From an uncultured Microbacterium sp. (lineage in GTDB: Bacteria; Actinomycetota; Actinomycetes; Actinomycetales; Microbacteriaceae): a DNA stretch of 58,699 bases. Positions 33,752 through 44,508 of the stretch are shown piece by piece. How positions within the stretch are numbered: the first letter of the stretch is position 1; the number at the start of each line of letters is the position of its first letter. Under the pieces are notes generated by a model. The model did not search any database. It had not been told where the DNA came from and saw only the letters and a list, made by a program, of their open reading frames with translations. The position numbers and the translations under genes are program-made. The stretch spans positions 1 through 58,699 of the forward strand of contig CAJYJO010000008.1 of assembly GCA_913774845.1 (NCBI GenBank), read 5' to 3'.

Positions 33752-34735
33752 TCAGCGCTCCGAGGGGTAGACCACGCCGATCTGCCGGCGCACCTCGTCG
33801 AGCACTCCCATGATGTCGACGGTCTCGTCGATCGAGAGGATGTCGTTCGATCCGGTTCCGGCGGCGACGAAGCGCTCCGCGGCCTGCGCCTGGAACTGCA
33901 TCCCGCGGCCCGCGACCTCGGTGGTGAACTCCTCGATCACCTCGCCGTCGGCGGAGACCACGCGGAACGACGTGGGGGTGTACCAGACGCGGTCGATCTC
34001 GATCCGCGCCTCGGTACCGACGATCTGCGCGACGTCCATACCGGCTCCGCGCGACGACGAGACGGTGGTCGACAGCGCTCCACCGGGGTGCACGAACGCG
34101 GTCGCCACCTCGGCGTCGCTGCCGGCATCCGACAGACGGGCGAGGGCGGTGATCTGCTCGGGCAGGCCCAGCACGTCGATCGCGAACGAGATGGGGTAGA
34201 TGCCGAGGTCGAGCAGAGCGCCGCCGCCGAGCGTGAGGTCGTTGAGACGGTGGGCGGGATCGGTCGAGATCTTCTGCGTGTGGTCGGCCGAGACGACGCG
34301 GATCTCGCCCAGTGTGCCGGCGGCGAGGATCTCGCGGATGCGCACCATGTGCGGCAGGTACCGGGTCCACATGGCCTCCATGGCCAGCAGCCCCTTCTCG
34401 GCCGCGCGGTCGCGGATGGCGGCGGCCTCGGCGGCGTTCAGCGTGAACGGCTTCTCGACGAGCACGTGCTTGCCGTGGTCGAGCGCCAGGAGGGCGTTGT
34501 CGACGTGGCCCGGGTGCGGGGTGGCGATGTAGACGATGTCGACGTCGGGGTCGGCGACGAGCTCCTCGTACGATCCGTGCACGTTCGGGATGTCGTACTG
34601 CGTCGCGAACGCGCGGGCGCTGTCGATGCGGCGCGAGCCGACGGCGACGACGTCGAGACCCGCGGTGCGCAGGTCGGAGGTGAAGGCGTGGGCGATGCCG
34701 CCCGTCGCGAGGATGCCCCAGTGCAGTCCGGTCAT
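33752..34735 (-). CDS. Gfo/Idh/MocA-family oxidoreductase 2
   Basis: A 327-residue NAD(P)-dependent dehydrogenase with Rossmann fold WGILATGGIAHAFTSDLR, DIVYIATPHPGHVDNALLAL near 70, HVLVEKPFTLNAAEA (EKP signature) near 92 and GGGALLDLGIYPISFAIDVLG near 180, which is typical of trans-dihydrodiol/1,5-anhydrofructose reductase-like members. The start at MTGLHWG was chosen over an upstream ATG because the Rossmann strand begins at once. It stands alone between NYN and M20 genes; the substrate is unknown. Confidence 0.9.
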   Translation of the reverse strand: MTGLHWGILATGGIAHAFTSDLRTAGLDVVAVGSRRIDSARAFATQYDIPNVHGSYEELVADPDVDIVYIATPHPGHVDNALLALDHGKHVLVEKPFTLNAAEAAAIRDRAAEKGLLAMEAMWTRYLPHMVRIREILAAGTLGEIRVVSADHTQKISTDPAHRLNDLTLGGGALLDLGIYPISFAIDVLGLPEQITALARLSDAGSDAEVATAFVHPGGALSTTVSSSRGAGMDVAQIVGTEARIEIDRVWYTPTSFRVVSADGEVIEEFTTEVAGRGMQFQAQAAERFVAAGTGSNDILSIDETVDIMGVLDEVRRQIGVVYPSER

Positions 34736-34845
34736 GCGCTCCACCGTATCGGCGTCCGGCGACACCGGCGCCGTTCGAGGCGTTTCGCGCCCGCCGGACG
34801 CCGCGCGCGCGTCGGCTCCGGATGCCGCGCCCCTAGGCTCGCAGC

Positions 34846-36168
34846 ATGACCGCCGTCGAGAGGTTCCGCGAGCTGCTGTCGATCCCGACCGTGTCCCGGG
34901 TCGACCCGGCCGAGGTCGACGACGGGGCGTTCGCGCGCTTCCACGCCGCCCTCGAGAGGTTGTACCCGCTCCTGCACGCCTCGCTCGAGCGGGAGGTCAT
35001 CGCCGGCCGGTCGCTGTTGTACCGCTGGCGCGGTCGCACCGATGAGGCGCCTCTGCTGCTCCTGGCGCATCAGGACGTCGTTCCCGTCGACGGTCAGCAC
35101 TGGCGGCATCCCGCCTTCTCCGCCGAGATCACGGGGGAGGGAGCGGATGCCGAGATCCACGCGCGTGGAGCGATCGACGACAAGGGGGCCCTGGTGGCGA
35201 TCTTCGAGGCGGTCGAGCAGGCCCTCGCCGACGGCATGACCCCGCGCGCCGACGTGTGGCTCGCGTTCGGGCACGACGAGGAGACGCGCGGGACGGGGGC
35301 ACTGGCGTTGGCGGCCCTGCTCGCCGAACGCGGCGTGCGGCCGGCTCTCGTGCTCGACGAGGGGGGAGCGGTCGTGGAGGGCGCCGTTCCGGGGGTGAGC
35401 GCGCCCACCGCGATGATCGGCGTCGCCGAACGCGGCGTCGCGACGTTCGACCTCGTCACCCGCGAGGCCGGCGGCCACGCCTCGACCCCGCCGCGCCTTC
35501 CCGCGACGGCGCGTCTGGCTCGGGCGATCGACCGCGTGCGGCGACGGCCCTTCCCGCGGCGCCTGGTCCCGCCGGTGCGCGCGATGCTCGCCACCGCCGC
35601 GGAGCACACGAGCGAGCCGCTCCGCACGGTGTTCCGCCGCACGGCGGTGACGGCCCCGGCCGTGACGGCCGCGCTGTCTCTGCTCGGTGCCGAGACGAAC
35701 GCCCTCGTGCGCACGACGGCGGTCGTGACCCGGCTCGAGGGCTCTGCGGGAGAGAACGTGCTCGCCACGACCGCCCGGGCCACGCTCAACGTGCGTCTGC
35801 TGACCGGCGAGACGCTGTCGGACGTGTCGGTGCACCTGAGCCGCGCGATCGCCGACCCGGAGGTCGACATCGAACTGCGCCACGGCAGTGATCCCTCTCC
35901 CGTCTCGCCGTGGCGCGGCGAGGCGTGGCGACGGCTGGCCGGGGTGGTCTCGCAGACGCTCGGCGACGACGTGGTGCCCCTGCCCTACCTGCAGCTCGGG
36001 GCGAGCGACAGCCGCTTCTACACCGGTCTCACGGATGCCGTGTACCGCTTCGCCCCGTTCCATCTCACCCGAGCGGAGCGCGACGCCCTGCACGCCCCCG
36101 ACGAGCGCATCCGTGTCGACGTGTGGCTGCGCGGCATCCGCTTCTACCGCGCCCTGCTCGAGAGCTGA
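34846..36168 (+). CDS. M20-family metallopeptidase (dizinc)
   Basis: A 440-residue M20 hydrolase with metal ligands in LLLLAHQDVVPV (near 68), ARGAIDDKGALVAIFEAVEQA (near 108) and FGHDEETRGTGALALAALL (near 140). The dimerisation domain is inserted before GASDSRFYTGLTDAVYRFAPF near 385. Members remove N-terminal residues or deacylate amino acids and dipeptides; the long C-terminal half matches carboxypeptidase-S-like enzymes. The ATG at 34846 follows a weak site. It is divergent from the Gfo/Idh gene. Confidence 0.92.
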   Translation: MTAVERFRELLSIPTVSRVDPAEVDDGAFARFHAALERLYPLLHASLEREVIAGRSLLYRWRGRTDEAPLLLLAHQDVVPVDGQHWRHPAFSAEITGEGADAEIHARGAIDDKGALVAIFEAVEQALADGMTPRADVWLAFGHDEETRGTGALALAALLAERGVRPALVLDEGGAVVEGAVPGVSAPTAMIGVAERGVATFDLVTREAGGHASTPPRLPATARLARAIDRVRRRPFPRRLVPPVRAMLATAAEHTSEPLRTVFRRTAVTAPAVTAALSLLGAETNALVRTTAVVTRLEGSAGENVLATTARATLNVRLLTGETLSDVSVHLSRAIADPEVDIELRHGSDPSPVSPWRGEAWRRLAGVVSQTLGDDVVPLPYLQLGASDSRFYTGLTDAVYRFAPFHLTRAERDALHAPDERIRVDVWLRGIRFYRALLES

Positions 36169-36381
36169 GGGCCGCCGGCGACGCCGCGCCGCCCTGTACC
36201 GGTGGGCCGCGCCGGCCCCCGCCCGCCGCTGCCGACCCGCGCCGACGATGCCGCGCCGTCTTGCATCGAAGCGCCGCGCCGCCGCCCGCTGCCCTACAGC
36301 GACGGTCCGCGCCGCCCCCGCCCGCCGCGGCCGCCCCCGCATCCTCGCTCCGTCGAAACGCATCTCGTCGGTTATCCTCGT

Positions 36382-36393
36382 GTGACCGGTCAC
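36382..36393. promoter_or_regulatory. LacI-type palindromic operator GTGACCGGTCAC upstream of the LacI gene
   Basis: A perfect 12-bp palindrome just after a TATCCT-like -10 (36373-36378) and about 33 nt before the regulator start. A near-identical site lies before chvE (37541), so the LacI protein probably represses itself and the transporter. The 36169-36425 gap is otherwise low-complexity CG-rich sequence without a gene. Confidence 0.72.
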
Positions 36394-36425
36394 GTAACAG
36401 CGCGTGACCCGCAATGAGGCGGACC

Positions 36426-37451
36426 ATGAGCGACACCGACATCCCGGAGGCGACGGGGCGCGCCCCGAGCATCCGCGATGTCGCCCGGTTGGCGGGGGTG
36501 TCGTACCAGACCGTGTCGCGGGTCATCAACAACAGCCCGCAGCTGCGTCCCGAGACGGCCGAGAAGGTGCGGTCGGCGATCGCCGAGCTGAAATTCGTGC
36601 CGAACCAGGCCGCTCGTGCTCTCGCGACAAGCAGATCGCGGCTCATCGGCGTCCTCGGTCCGCGCGCGACGACGTACGGTGTGGCATCCATGGTCCAGGC
36701 GGTCGAGTCGGCCGCACGCGCCGCGGGCTACCGTCTCACCCTCACCAATCTCGCCACGAGCGCACCCGACGACGTGCGCTCCTCGATCGACCACCTCATG
36801 CAGCAGGGCGTCGAGGGGCTCATCGCGGTCGCCCCGCAGACGCGAGTCCTGCCGATCCTCGACGAGCTGAAACTGCCCGTCCCGGTGCAGATCGTGTCGT
36901 CGACCGGCATCTCCACCTCGCACAACGACCAGGCCGCCGGCGCGCGCGCGGCCGTGCGCCACCTGATCGAGCTCGGCCACACGCGCATCCTGCACATCGC
37001 CGGTCCGCGCGACTGGGTCGAGGCGGATCACCGCATGCGCGGCTACCTGGCCGAGATGGATGCCAACGACCTCGCGCCCCGACCGCCGATCCTCGGCGAC
37101 TGGACGGCGCAGTTCGGATTCGAGGCCGGGATCGAGCTGTTGCGCACGGAGGACGCGACGGCGGTCTTCGCGGGCAACGACCACATGGCGCTCGGGTTCA
37201 TGCATGCCGTTCGGGCCATAGGCCGCTCGGTCCCCGAGGACATCTCGGTCGTCGGCTTCGACGACGTCCCGGAGTCGGCCCACCTGTGGCCGCCGCTGAC
37301 GACGGTACGCCAGGACTTCGTCGGCATCGGTACGCGCGCCGTGACCGACCTGCTGACCTTGCTGGGGGAGTCGGCCGGCGAGGGCGCGCTCGTCGAACCC
37401 GGCCACCTGCGTCTCATCGTGCGGTCGTCGACCGCGCCGCCGTCGCGCTGA
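36426..37451 (+). CDS. LacI-family transcriptional regulator
   Basis: A 341-residue regulator with an N-terminal LacI HTH (SIRDVARLAGVSYQTVSRVINNSPQLRPETAEKV split here as SIRDVARLAGVSYQT and VSRVINN) and the hinge NQAARALATSRS. The periplasmic-binding-like sugar domain has IGVLGPRATTYG, LIELGHTRILHIAGP, AVFAGNDHMALGFMHA and EDISVVGFDDVP. The ATG at 36426 follows GAGGCGG; an ATG four codons upstream is possible. It immediately precedes the chvE-mmsAB operon and shares GTGANCGGTCAC operators with it, so it is likely the local repressor released by an imported sugar. Confidence 0.94.
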   Translation: MSDTDIPEATGRAPSIRDVARLAGVSYQTVSRVINNSPQLRPETAEKVRSAIAELKFVPNQAARALATSRSRLIGVLGPRATTYGVASMVQAVESAARAAGYRLTLTNLATSAPDDVRSSIDHLMQQGVEGLIAVAPQTRVLPILDELKLPVPVQIVSSTGISTSHNDQAAGARAAVRHLIELGHTRILHIAGPRDWVEADHRMRGYLAEMDANDLAPRPPILGDWTAQFGFEAGIELLRTEDATAVFAGNDHMALGFMHAVRAIGRSVPEDISVVGFDDVPESAHLWPPLTTVRQDFVGIGTRAVTDLLTLLGESAGEGALVEPGHLRLIVRSSTAPPSR

Positions 37452-37497
37452 TTTCGTCACGTTTCGGCAACGGCGCGAAGTCGCCACGCGGGAGGAC

Positions 37498-37565
37498 TTG
37501 ACAGGGGCTGATCCTCGCGATGTAGCATCGCACACACAATGTGAACGGTCACATGACCGGGTCAC
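37498..37565 (+). promoter_or_regulatory. Promoter and LacI operators before the chvE-mmsAB operon
   Basis: TTGACA (37498-37503) is a perfect -35; a TAGCAT-like -10 follows at 37523. The LacI-type site GTGAACGGTCAC (37541-37552) and a second palindrome, TGACC-G-GGTCA (37554-37564), lie downstream of the start, where binding would block elongation or promoter escape. A leader of about 200 nt follows before the GTG of chvE; I see no riboswitch fold in it. Confidence 0.72.
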
Positions 37566-37749
37566 ACGGCCGACGGGACTCGCTGCGGAGCGGATCCGTC
37601 GAGACGAAGACGTTTCGAACGACGCGGGATGCCGCGCGCCGAACGGCTTGGTTTCGCCCCCGACGCCGTGCGCCCGGGTGTTCCGTCCGCTTTGCCCGTG
37701 GTGGGCTCAGGGAGAGCACCGCGACTAACACCCAATGGAGGGAACCAGA

Positions 37750-38868
37750 GTGAAGAAGCACAGCATGCTCAAGGCGATCGCGGGAGCGGGCGTCCTCGCG
37801 CTCGGCATCGGCCTCGCCGGTTGCGCGGGAGACCGCACCGGCAGCGGCTCCGGCGACGCGCAGGAGGCGGGCGGCACCATCGGCGTGGCCATGCCGACGC
37901 AGCAGTCCGAGCGCTGGATCGCGGACGGCAACAACGTCAAGTCGCAGCTCGAGGAGCTGGGCTACCAGGTCGACCTGCAGTACGCCAACGACGACATCCC
38001 CACCCAGGTCTCGCAGATCGAGAACATGATCACCACGGGCGCCAAGGCCCTGATCGTCGCCTCGATCGACGGCACCACCCTGACCGACGTGCTGCAGCAG
38101 GCCAAGGACGCGAACATCCCCGTCATCGCGTACGACCGCCTCATCAACGGCACCGAGAACGTCGACTACTACACGACGTTCGACAACTACAAGGTCGGCG
38201 TCCAGCAGGCCACCTCGCTCCTGACCGGCCTGGGCGTCCTCGACGCCTCGGGCAAGGACACCGGCGCCGCCGGTCCCTTCAACGTCGAGCTGTTCGCCGG
38301 TAGCCCCGACGACAACAACGCCACGTTCTTCTGGAACGGCGCCATGGACACCCTCAAGCCCTACATGGACAAGGGTGTGCTGAAGGTCCCGTCCGGCCAG
38401 ACCGAGTTCGGCCAGGCGGCGATCCTCCGCTGGCTGCCCGAGACGGCGCAGAAGCGCATGGAGAACATCCTCACCGTCATCGGCGGCACCAAGCTCGACG
38501 GTGTCCTCTCGCCCTACGACGGTCTGTCGATCGGCATCATCTCGGCCCTCACCTCGGGTGGCTACGCCGCCAACGCCCTCCCCGTCATCACGGGCCAGGA
38601 CGCCGAGGCCGGCTCGATCAAGTCGATCATCGCCGGTGAGCAGTACTCGACGATCTTCAAGGACACGCGCGAGCTCGCGAAGCAGGCCGTGACTATGGTC
38701 GACGACATCCGCAAGGGCGAGACCCCCGAGGTCAACGACGAGAAGACCTACGACAACGGCAAGAAGGTCGTTCCCTCGTACCTCCTGCAGTCGACGATCG
38801 TCACCAAGGACAACTACAAGGAAGTCCTCATCGACAGCGGTTACTACACCGAGGCCGACCTGGGTTGA
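37750..38868 (+). CDS. chvE: Multiple-monosaccharide ABC transporter, substrate-binding lipoprotein
   Basis: A 372-residue lipoprotein with signal peptide and lipobox LGIGLAGC near residue 28, then a periplasmic-binding fold. Recognisable ChvE-type segments are [71 protein letters not shown] and [16 protein letters not shown]. ChvE-like proteins bind galactose, arabinose, glucose and related sugars. The GTG start at 37750 is supported by GGAGGGA 7 nt upstream; an ATG at 37735 lies before that site. First gene of the operon, followed by two strong hairpins before the ATPase gene, which would raise its expression over the membrane components. Confidence 0.95.
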   Translation: MKKHSMLKAIAGAGVLALGIGLAGCAGDRTGSGSGDAQEAGGTIGVAMPTQQSERWIADGNNVKSQLEELGYQVDLQYANDDIPTQVSQIENMITTGAKALIVASIDGTTLTDVLQQAKDANIPVIAYDRLINGTENVDYYTTFDNYKVGVQQATSLLTGLGVLDASGKDTGAAGPFNVELFAGSPDDNNATFFWNGAMDTLKPYMDKGVLKVPSGQTEFGQAAILRWLPETAQKRMENILTVIGGTKLDGVLSPYDGLSIGIISALTSGGYAANALPVITGQDAEAGSIKSIIAGEQYSTIFKDTRELAKQAVTMVDDIRKGETPEVNDEKTYDNGKKVVPSYLLQSTIVTKDNYKEVLIDSGYYTEADLG

Positions 38869-38873
38869 TCCCC

Positions 38874-38933
38874 GGAGGGGCTTCGAGCCCCTCCACCCCG
38901 CCTCCGCCGCGACCCTCGGGTCGCGGCGGAGGC
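38874..38933 (+). terminator. Two consecutive strong hairpins between chvE and mmsA
   Basis: Stem 1: GGAGGGGCT and complement (38874-38882 / 38886-38894) with a TCG loop. Stem 2: a perfect 15-bp stem (38900-38914 / 38919-38933) with a CTCG tetraloop. Neither has a long T-tract. They probably act as partial terminators or 3' stabilisers so that chvE mRNA exceeds mmsAB mRNA. Confidence 0.8.
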
Positions 38934-39008
38934 TCCCGCGGGTCAGCGGCATCCCGTACCCGCCCCACATTCCGACCGGCCACGAGCCGGTTCTGCAAGG
39001 AGGACCTC

Positions 39009-40539
<1,531 letters not shown>

Positions 40540-40553
<14 letters not shown>

Positions 40554-41805
40554 CAACACCGTGACCCCCCAGGGTCCCGCCACGCCGAAGGGGCCCGTCG
40601 GCGGCGGTGCCGGCAACGGCGCCGGCGGCCTCGTGCAGTTCTTCACGTCGCGCCTGCGCGAGATCGGCATCTTCATCGCGCTGATCGTCATCGTGCTGCT
40701 CTTCCAGGCGCTGACCGGCGGCCGCCTGCTCACCGCGGGCAACGTGTCGAACATCATCGTCCAGAACAGCTACATCCTGATCCTCGCGATCGGCATGGTG
40801 ATGATCATCATCGCCGGCCACATCGACCTCTCGGTCGGTTCGGTCGCCGCCTTCGTCGGTGCCGTCTCCGGTGTGCTCATCGTCCAGTGGGGTCTGCCCT
40901 GGTGGCTGGGCATCGTCCTCTCGCTGCTCCTGGGTGCCGTGGTCGGCATGTGGCAGGGCTTCTGGGTCGCCTACATCGGCATCCCCGCGTTCATCGTCAC
41001 CCTGGCGGGCATGCTCCTGTTCCGCGGTCTGACGCAGATGACCCTGGGCAACACCCAGATCACGCCGTTCCCCACGGAGTACCGCGCGCTCGGCGGTGGC
41101 TACCTGTTCCCCGACCTGTTCCCGGCCTCGAGCTCCCCGGCCGAGTGGATCACGGTCGCCCTCGGTGTCCTGACGCTCGTGCTCTTCGTCGTGTCGCAGG
41201 TGCGTCAGCGTGCCAAGCGCGCCGCCCTCGAGCTGCAGAACGAGCCGCAGGTCGCCTTCCTCGTCAAGCTCATCGGTGGCGGTGCGCTCATCGCGTACCT
41301 CACCTACCTGCTCGGCGTGGCCCCCGGCTCGCGCGGCACGCCCATCGTGCTCGTCGTGCTCGCCCTGCTGATCATCGGCTACTCGACGGTCATGAGCCGG
41401 AGCGTCTTCGGCCGCCACATCTACGCCCTCGGCGGCAACCGCACCGCGGCGAAGCTGTCGGGCATCAACACCCGCCGTGTCGACTTCATGCTGTTCGTCA
41501 ACATGGGCGTGCTCGCGGCCCTCGCCGGCATCGTGTTCACGGGCCGTCTGAACTCCGCCGGTCCCGGCGCGGGAAACCTCTTCGAGCTGGATGCCATCGC
41601 GGCATCGTTCATCGGTGGAGCAGCCGTGCAGGGTGGTGTCGGCCGCGTGGTCGGCGCGATCGCCGGTGGTCTGGTCATGGGTGTGCTCAACAACGGCATG
41701 TCGCTCATGGGTATCTCGACCGACGTGCAGCAGTTCATCAAGGGTCTCGTGCTGCTGCTGGCCGTGGCCTTCGACGTGTGGAACAAGAACCGCACCCGCG
41801 GTTGA
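40540..41805 (+). CDS. mmsB: Multiple-monosaccharide ABC transporter, permease
   Basis: A 421-residue membrane protein of the RbsC/GguB type with about 10-12 hydrophobic segments. Conserved stretches are [21 protein letters not shown] near residue 85, [18 protein letters not shown] near 148, [19 protein letters not shown] near 290 and [23 protein letters not shown] near 350. The long inter-helix region around residue 215-245, with charged QVRQRAKR, is typical of the multiple-sugar group. The start overlaps the ATPase gene by 14 nt. A terminator follows. Confidence 0.95.
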
Positions 41806-41823
41806 GTTCCCGCTCCTCCGGTA

Positions 41824-41852
41824 ACGCCCCGTCGCTTCGAGCGGCGGGGCGT
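41824..41852 (+). terminator. Terminator after mmsB
   Basis: ACGCCCCG (41824-41831) pairs with CGGGGCGT (41845-41852), with inner CGC/GCG pairs and a TTCGA loop, 18 nt after the stop. GC-rich stem without a long T-tail. Confidence 0.7.
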
Positions 41853-41881
41853 CGCCCGTTCTCCGGGGGAGGATGGAGGGG

Positions 41882-43091
41882 ATGACACGCTCCCACGCCC
41901 TCCGCGCCGCCGCGGCGCTGCTCGCCCTGACCCTCGGCCTCGCCGCGTGCGCCCGGCGCAGGGGAGCGCCGCGGGCTCGAGCGACGGGTCGAGCGACGGG
42001 GCGGGAGTGGTCGGGGTGGCCCTGCCGACGACGGCCGACGCCCTGTGGAGCCGCGGGGGCGACGCCCTGCGCCGGGAACTCGTCGTGCGCGGCTACCGCG
42101 TCGACCTGCAGTTCGCGGCCTCCGACCCGCGGACGCAGGCCGCGCAGGTGCAGAACATGCTCACGAAGAGCGCGGATGCCGTGGTCGTCGCGCCGTGGGC
42201 ATCCGAGGAGCTGACGCCGGCCCAGGCCGTCGCCGCCGACGACGGCGTCCCCGTCGTGGAGTTCGGCCCGTCGCCGAGGGATGCCGCAGATCTCGGCCGC
42301 GCCCAGGCCCAGGCGCTCCTCGCGGACCTCGCCGACGCCCCGAGCGTCGCGGAACCGTCGCCCGAGGCGACGCCGACGACCACGGCATCCGGGCCGACGC
42401 CGTCGGGGGACGCGTCGCCCGGCGCGGTGTCCGGGACGGACGCGGTGCCCGGGACCGACGCGGTGCCCGCGACCGCGGCGGTGCGTCTCGCGGTGCTGGC
42501 CGCCGGGGTCTCCGACGAGGGGGAGCAGAGCCGATACGAGGCGGCCCTCCCCACGTTGCAGCCGGCGCTCGACGCGGGACGCATCGAGATCGTCTCGGGA
42601 GCCACCCTGGAGGCGGCGGAGGTGGGCGGCGACACCGCCGAGAGCCGCGCCTCCGCGGCCGAGAAGCGCCTCCGCGACCTGCGCGCGGGGGCCGCGGACG
42701 AGGCGCCGACCGCGGTGCTCGCCCTCGGCGACGCGGTCACCCGCGGAGTGGTGACGGCGCTCACCACGACGGCCCGACCACCGAGGCCGAGACGGCGTCG
42801 CCCACCCCGACTCCGGCGACGACCGCCGCCGCGGTCGCCCCCGCGCCGCTCGTCGTCGGGTCGGGTGCCGATCCGGTCACCGTGCGCGCGCTGCGCGACG
42901 GCGCGATCGATGCGACGACCTTCGTCGATCCGCGCGCGCTCGTGCCCGCGACCGCCGACCTCGTCGGGGCGCTGCTCGCCGGCGACGACACCGCGTCCGA
43001 CGAGACGCCGGACGTCTCGCCGAGCATCCTGCGCGCCGACGACGTCGAGGAGCTCGTGGCCTCGGGATGGATCTCGGCCGACGAGCTGTGA
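41882..43091 (+). pseudogene. Frameshifted sugar-binding lipoprotein (ChvE-like paralogue)
   Basis: The gene starts at ATG 41882 with a good signal peptide and lipobox (LALTLGLAACA). The reading then jumps twice. After about 41960 the homologous frame is the one reading GVVGVALPTTADALWSRGGDALRRELVVRGYRVDLQ (quoted in part: VVGVALPTTADALW). After about 42770 it is the one reading PLVVGSGADPVTVRALRDGA and ending WISADEL. Both shifts are consistent with one missing base each. The pattern follows ChvE (VALPT, VDLQFAASDPRTQAAQVQNML). The protein also has an odd Thr/Pro/Ala-rich insert near 42360-42480. It sits behind mmsB on the same strand, so it looks like a decayed duplicate of chvE, unless the shifts are assembly errors. 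Confidence 0.72.
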
Positions 43092-43170
43092 TCCGCTTTC
43101 GGGATAACCCGAATCACGGCGGGGGCTGACCGGGCGGTGCCCGCGCCGACCGCGCCCTAGCGTGGAACGC

Positions 43171-44508
43171 ATGACCACGGCATCCGTTGTTCCGCCTCCG
43201 CCCCCGACACCCGGCGGGTACACCGCCCCGGCCGACCCCGCCTCGACCGAGACCACGACCGTCGTGCCGCAGAAGGTGCGCGTCGCCTCGCCCGGCCGCG
43301 TGGCCGGGGCCGCGGCGCACCTCGCCGCCCTGGGCGTGGTGGGTCCTGCGGTCTTCACGGGCCTGTTCAGCCTGCTCGGCTCGGGGTTCGGACTGCTCGC
43401 GGCCCTGCTGGTCGGGGTGCTCGTGCTCGTGGTCTTCGTCTACGCGCTCTTCGCCGTCGCGTGGTTCGAACGCGCGCGCGTCGACGGTCTCTACGACCTC
43501 GGGCTCGCCCCGCTGCGGCCGCGGCGCAGCCCCAAGCACGGGTTCGTCGGCGTGCTGCACACCATCTGGCTGCAGGCCATCGACCCGCTGCAGTGGCGGG
43601 CGGTGGCGTCGTTCACGATCGCGACCGTGCTCGGCATGGTGACGCTGACGGCCCTCGCGGGGTTCGCGTGGGGTCTCGCCCTCGCCGTCAGCCCGGTGTT
43701 CGGGTGGACCAACACCCGCTTGTTCGACCTCATCCCGCTCCAGGGCGCCGCCGCCCCCTTCGTGGGGATGATCGCCGTCATCGGAGGCCTTGCCGTCGTC
43801 GTCGGCCTGGCGATCCTCGACGGTGTCATCGTGCGGGCGATCTTCGTCCCCTCGCGCGAGGCGCAGCTGCTCGAGCAGGCGCGCACCTCCGACACCCGGC
43901 GCGCTGGAGCGGTCCGCGCCGCCGAGGTGGAGCGCACCCGCATCGAACGCGACCTGCACGACGGCGTCCAGCCGCGGCTCGTCTCGATCGGCATGACCCT
44001 GGGCCTTGCCCAGACCAAGATCGACGATGACCCCGAGACCGCCAAGGCCCTCGTCGCCGAGGCGCACGCCTCGACCAAGTCGGCGATCACCGAACTGCGC
44101 CAGCTCGCCCGTGGCATCCATGCCTCGGTGCTGGATGATCGGGGACTGGATGCCGCCCTCTCGGCGCTCGCGTCTCGCTCGCACATCCCCGTGACGCTCG
44201 ACGTGCGCCTGCCGCGTCGGTGCGGCCGACCGGCCGAGGCCGCGGTGTACTTCTCGATCGCCGAGGCCCTGACCAACGCGGCGAAGCACTCCCGGGCGAC
44301 CGCGTGCCGCGTGCACGTGCGTCTCCGCGAGGACGGGACCCTCTGGGCCCGCGTCGAGGACGACGGCCTGGGCGGCGCGCGGGTCGTGCTCGGGGGTGGA
44401 CTGGACGGCATCGTCAACCGCGTGACCGCGGCCGGTGGCACCGCCCGCATCGACAGCCCCCAGGGCGGACCCACGACGGTGGAGGTGAGCGTCCCGTGCG
44501 CATCCTGA
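43171..44508 (+). CDS. Sensor histidine kinase, NarL-type (HisKA_3)
   Basis: A 445-residue membrane kinase. A Pro/Thr-rich cytoplasmic start is followed by about four to six membrane segments (roughly 45-100, 145-175 and 190-220), then the dimerisation/phosphoacceptor helix with His263 in RIERDLHDGVQPRLVSIG. The ATPase domain has EALTNAAKHSRA near 365 and LGGGLDGIVNRVTAAGG near 410. This is the DesK/LiaS-like class. The stimulus is not visible; the membrane-embedded sensor suggests an envelope signal. It overlaps the response regulator by 13 nt. Confidence 0.93.
   Translation: MTTASVVPPPPPTPGGYTAPADPASTETTTVVPQKVRVASPGRVAGAAAHLAALGVVGPAVFTGLFSLLGSGFGLLAALLVGVLVLVVFVYALFAVAWFERARVDGLYDLGLAPLRPRRSPKHGFVGVLHTIWLQAIDPLQWRAVASFTIATVLGMVTLTALAGFAWGLALAVSPVFGWTNTRLFDLIPLQGAAAPFVGMIAVIGGLAVVVGLAILDGVIVRAIFVPSREAQLLEQARTSDTRRAGAVRAAEVERTRIERDLHDGVQPRLVSIGMTLGLAQTKIDDDPETAKALVAEAHASTKSAITELRQLARGIHASVLDDRGLDAALSALASRSHIPVTLDVRLPRRCGRPAEAAVYFSIAEALTNAAKHSRATACRVHVRLREDGTLWARVEDDGLGGARVVLGGGLDGIVNRVTAAGGTARIDSPQGGPTTVEVSVPCAS

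Noticed and set aside
36169-36425. A possible small gene in the CG-rich gap before lacI
   Set aside because: All frames are Arg/Pro/Ala low-complexity without a ribosome-binding site; only the operator at 36382 is meaningful.
37566-37749. A riboswitch in the roughly 200-nt chvE leader
   Set aside because: No long-range pairing or known aptamer motif was seen; the LacI operators explain regulation.
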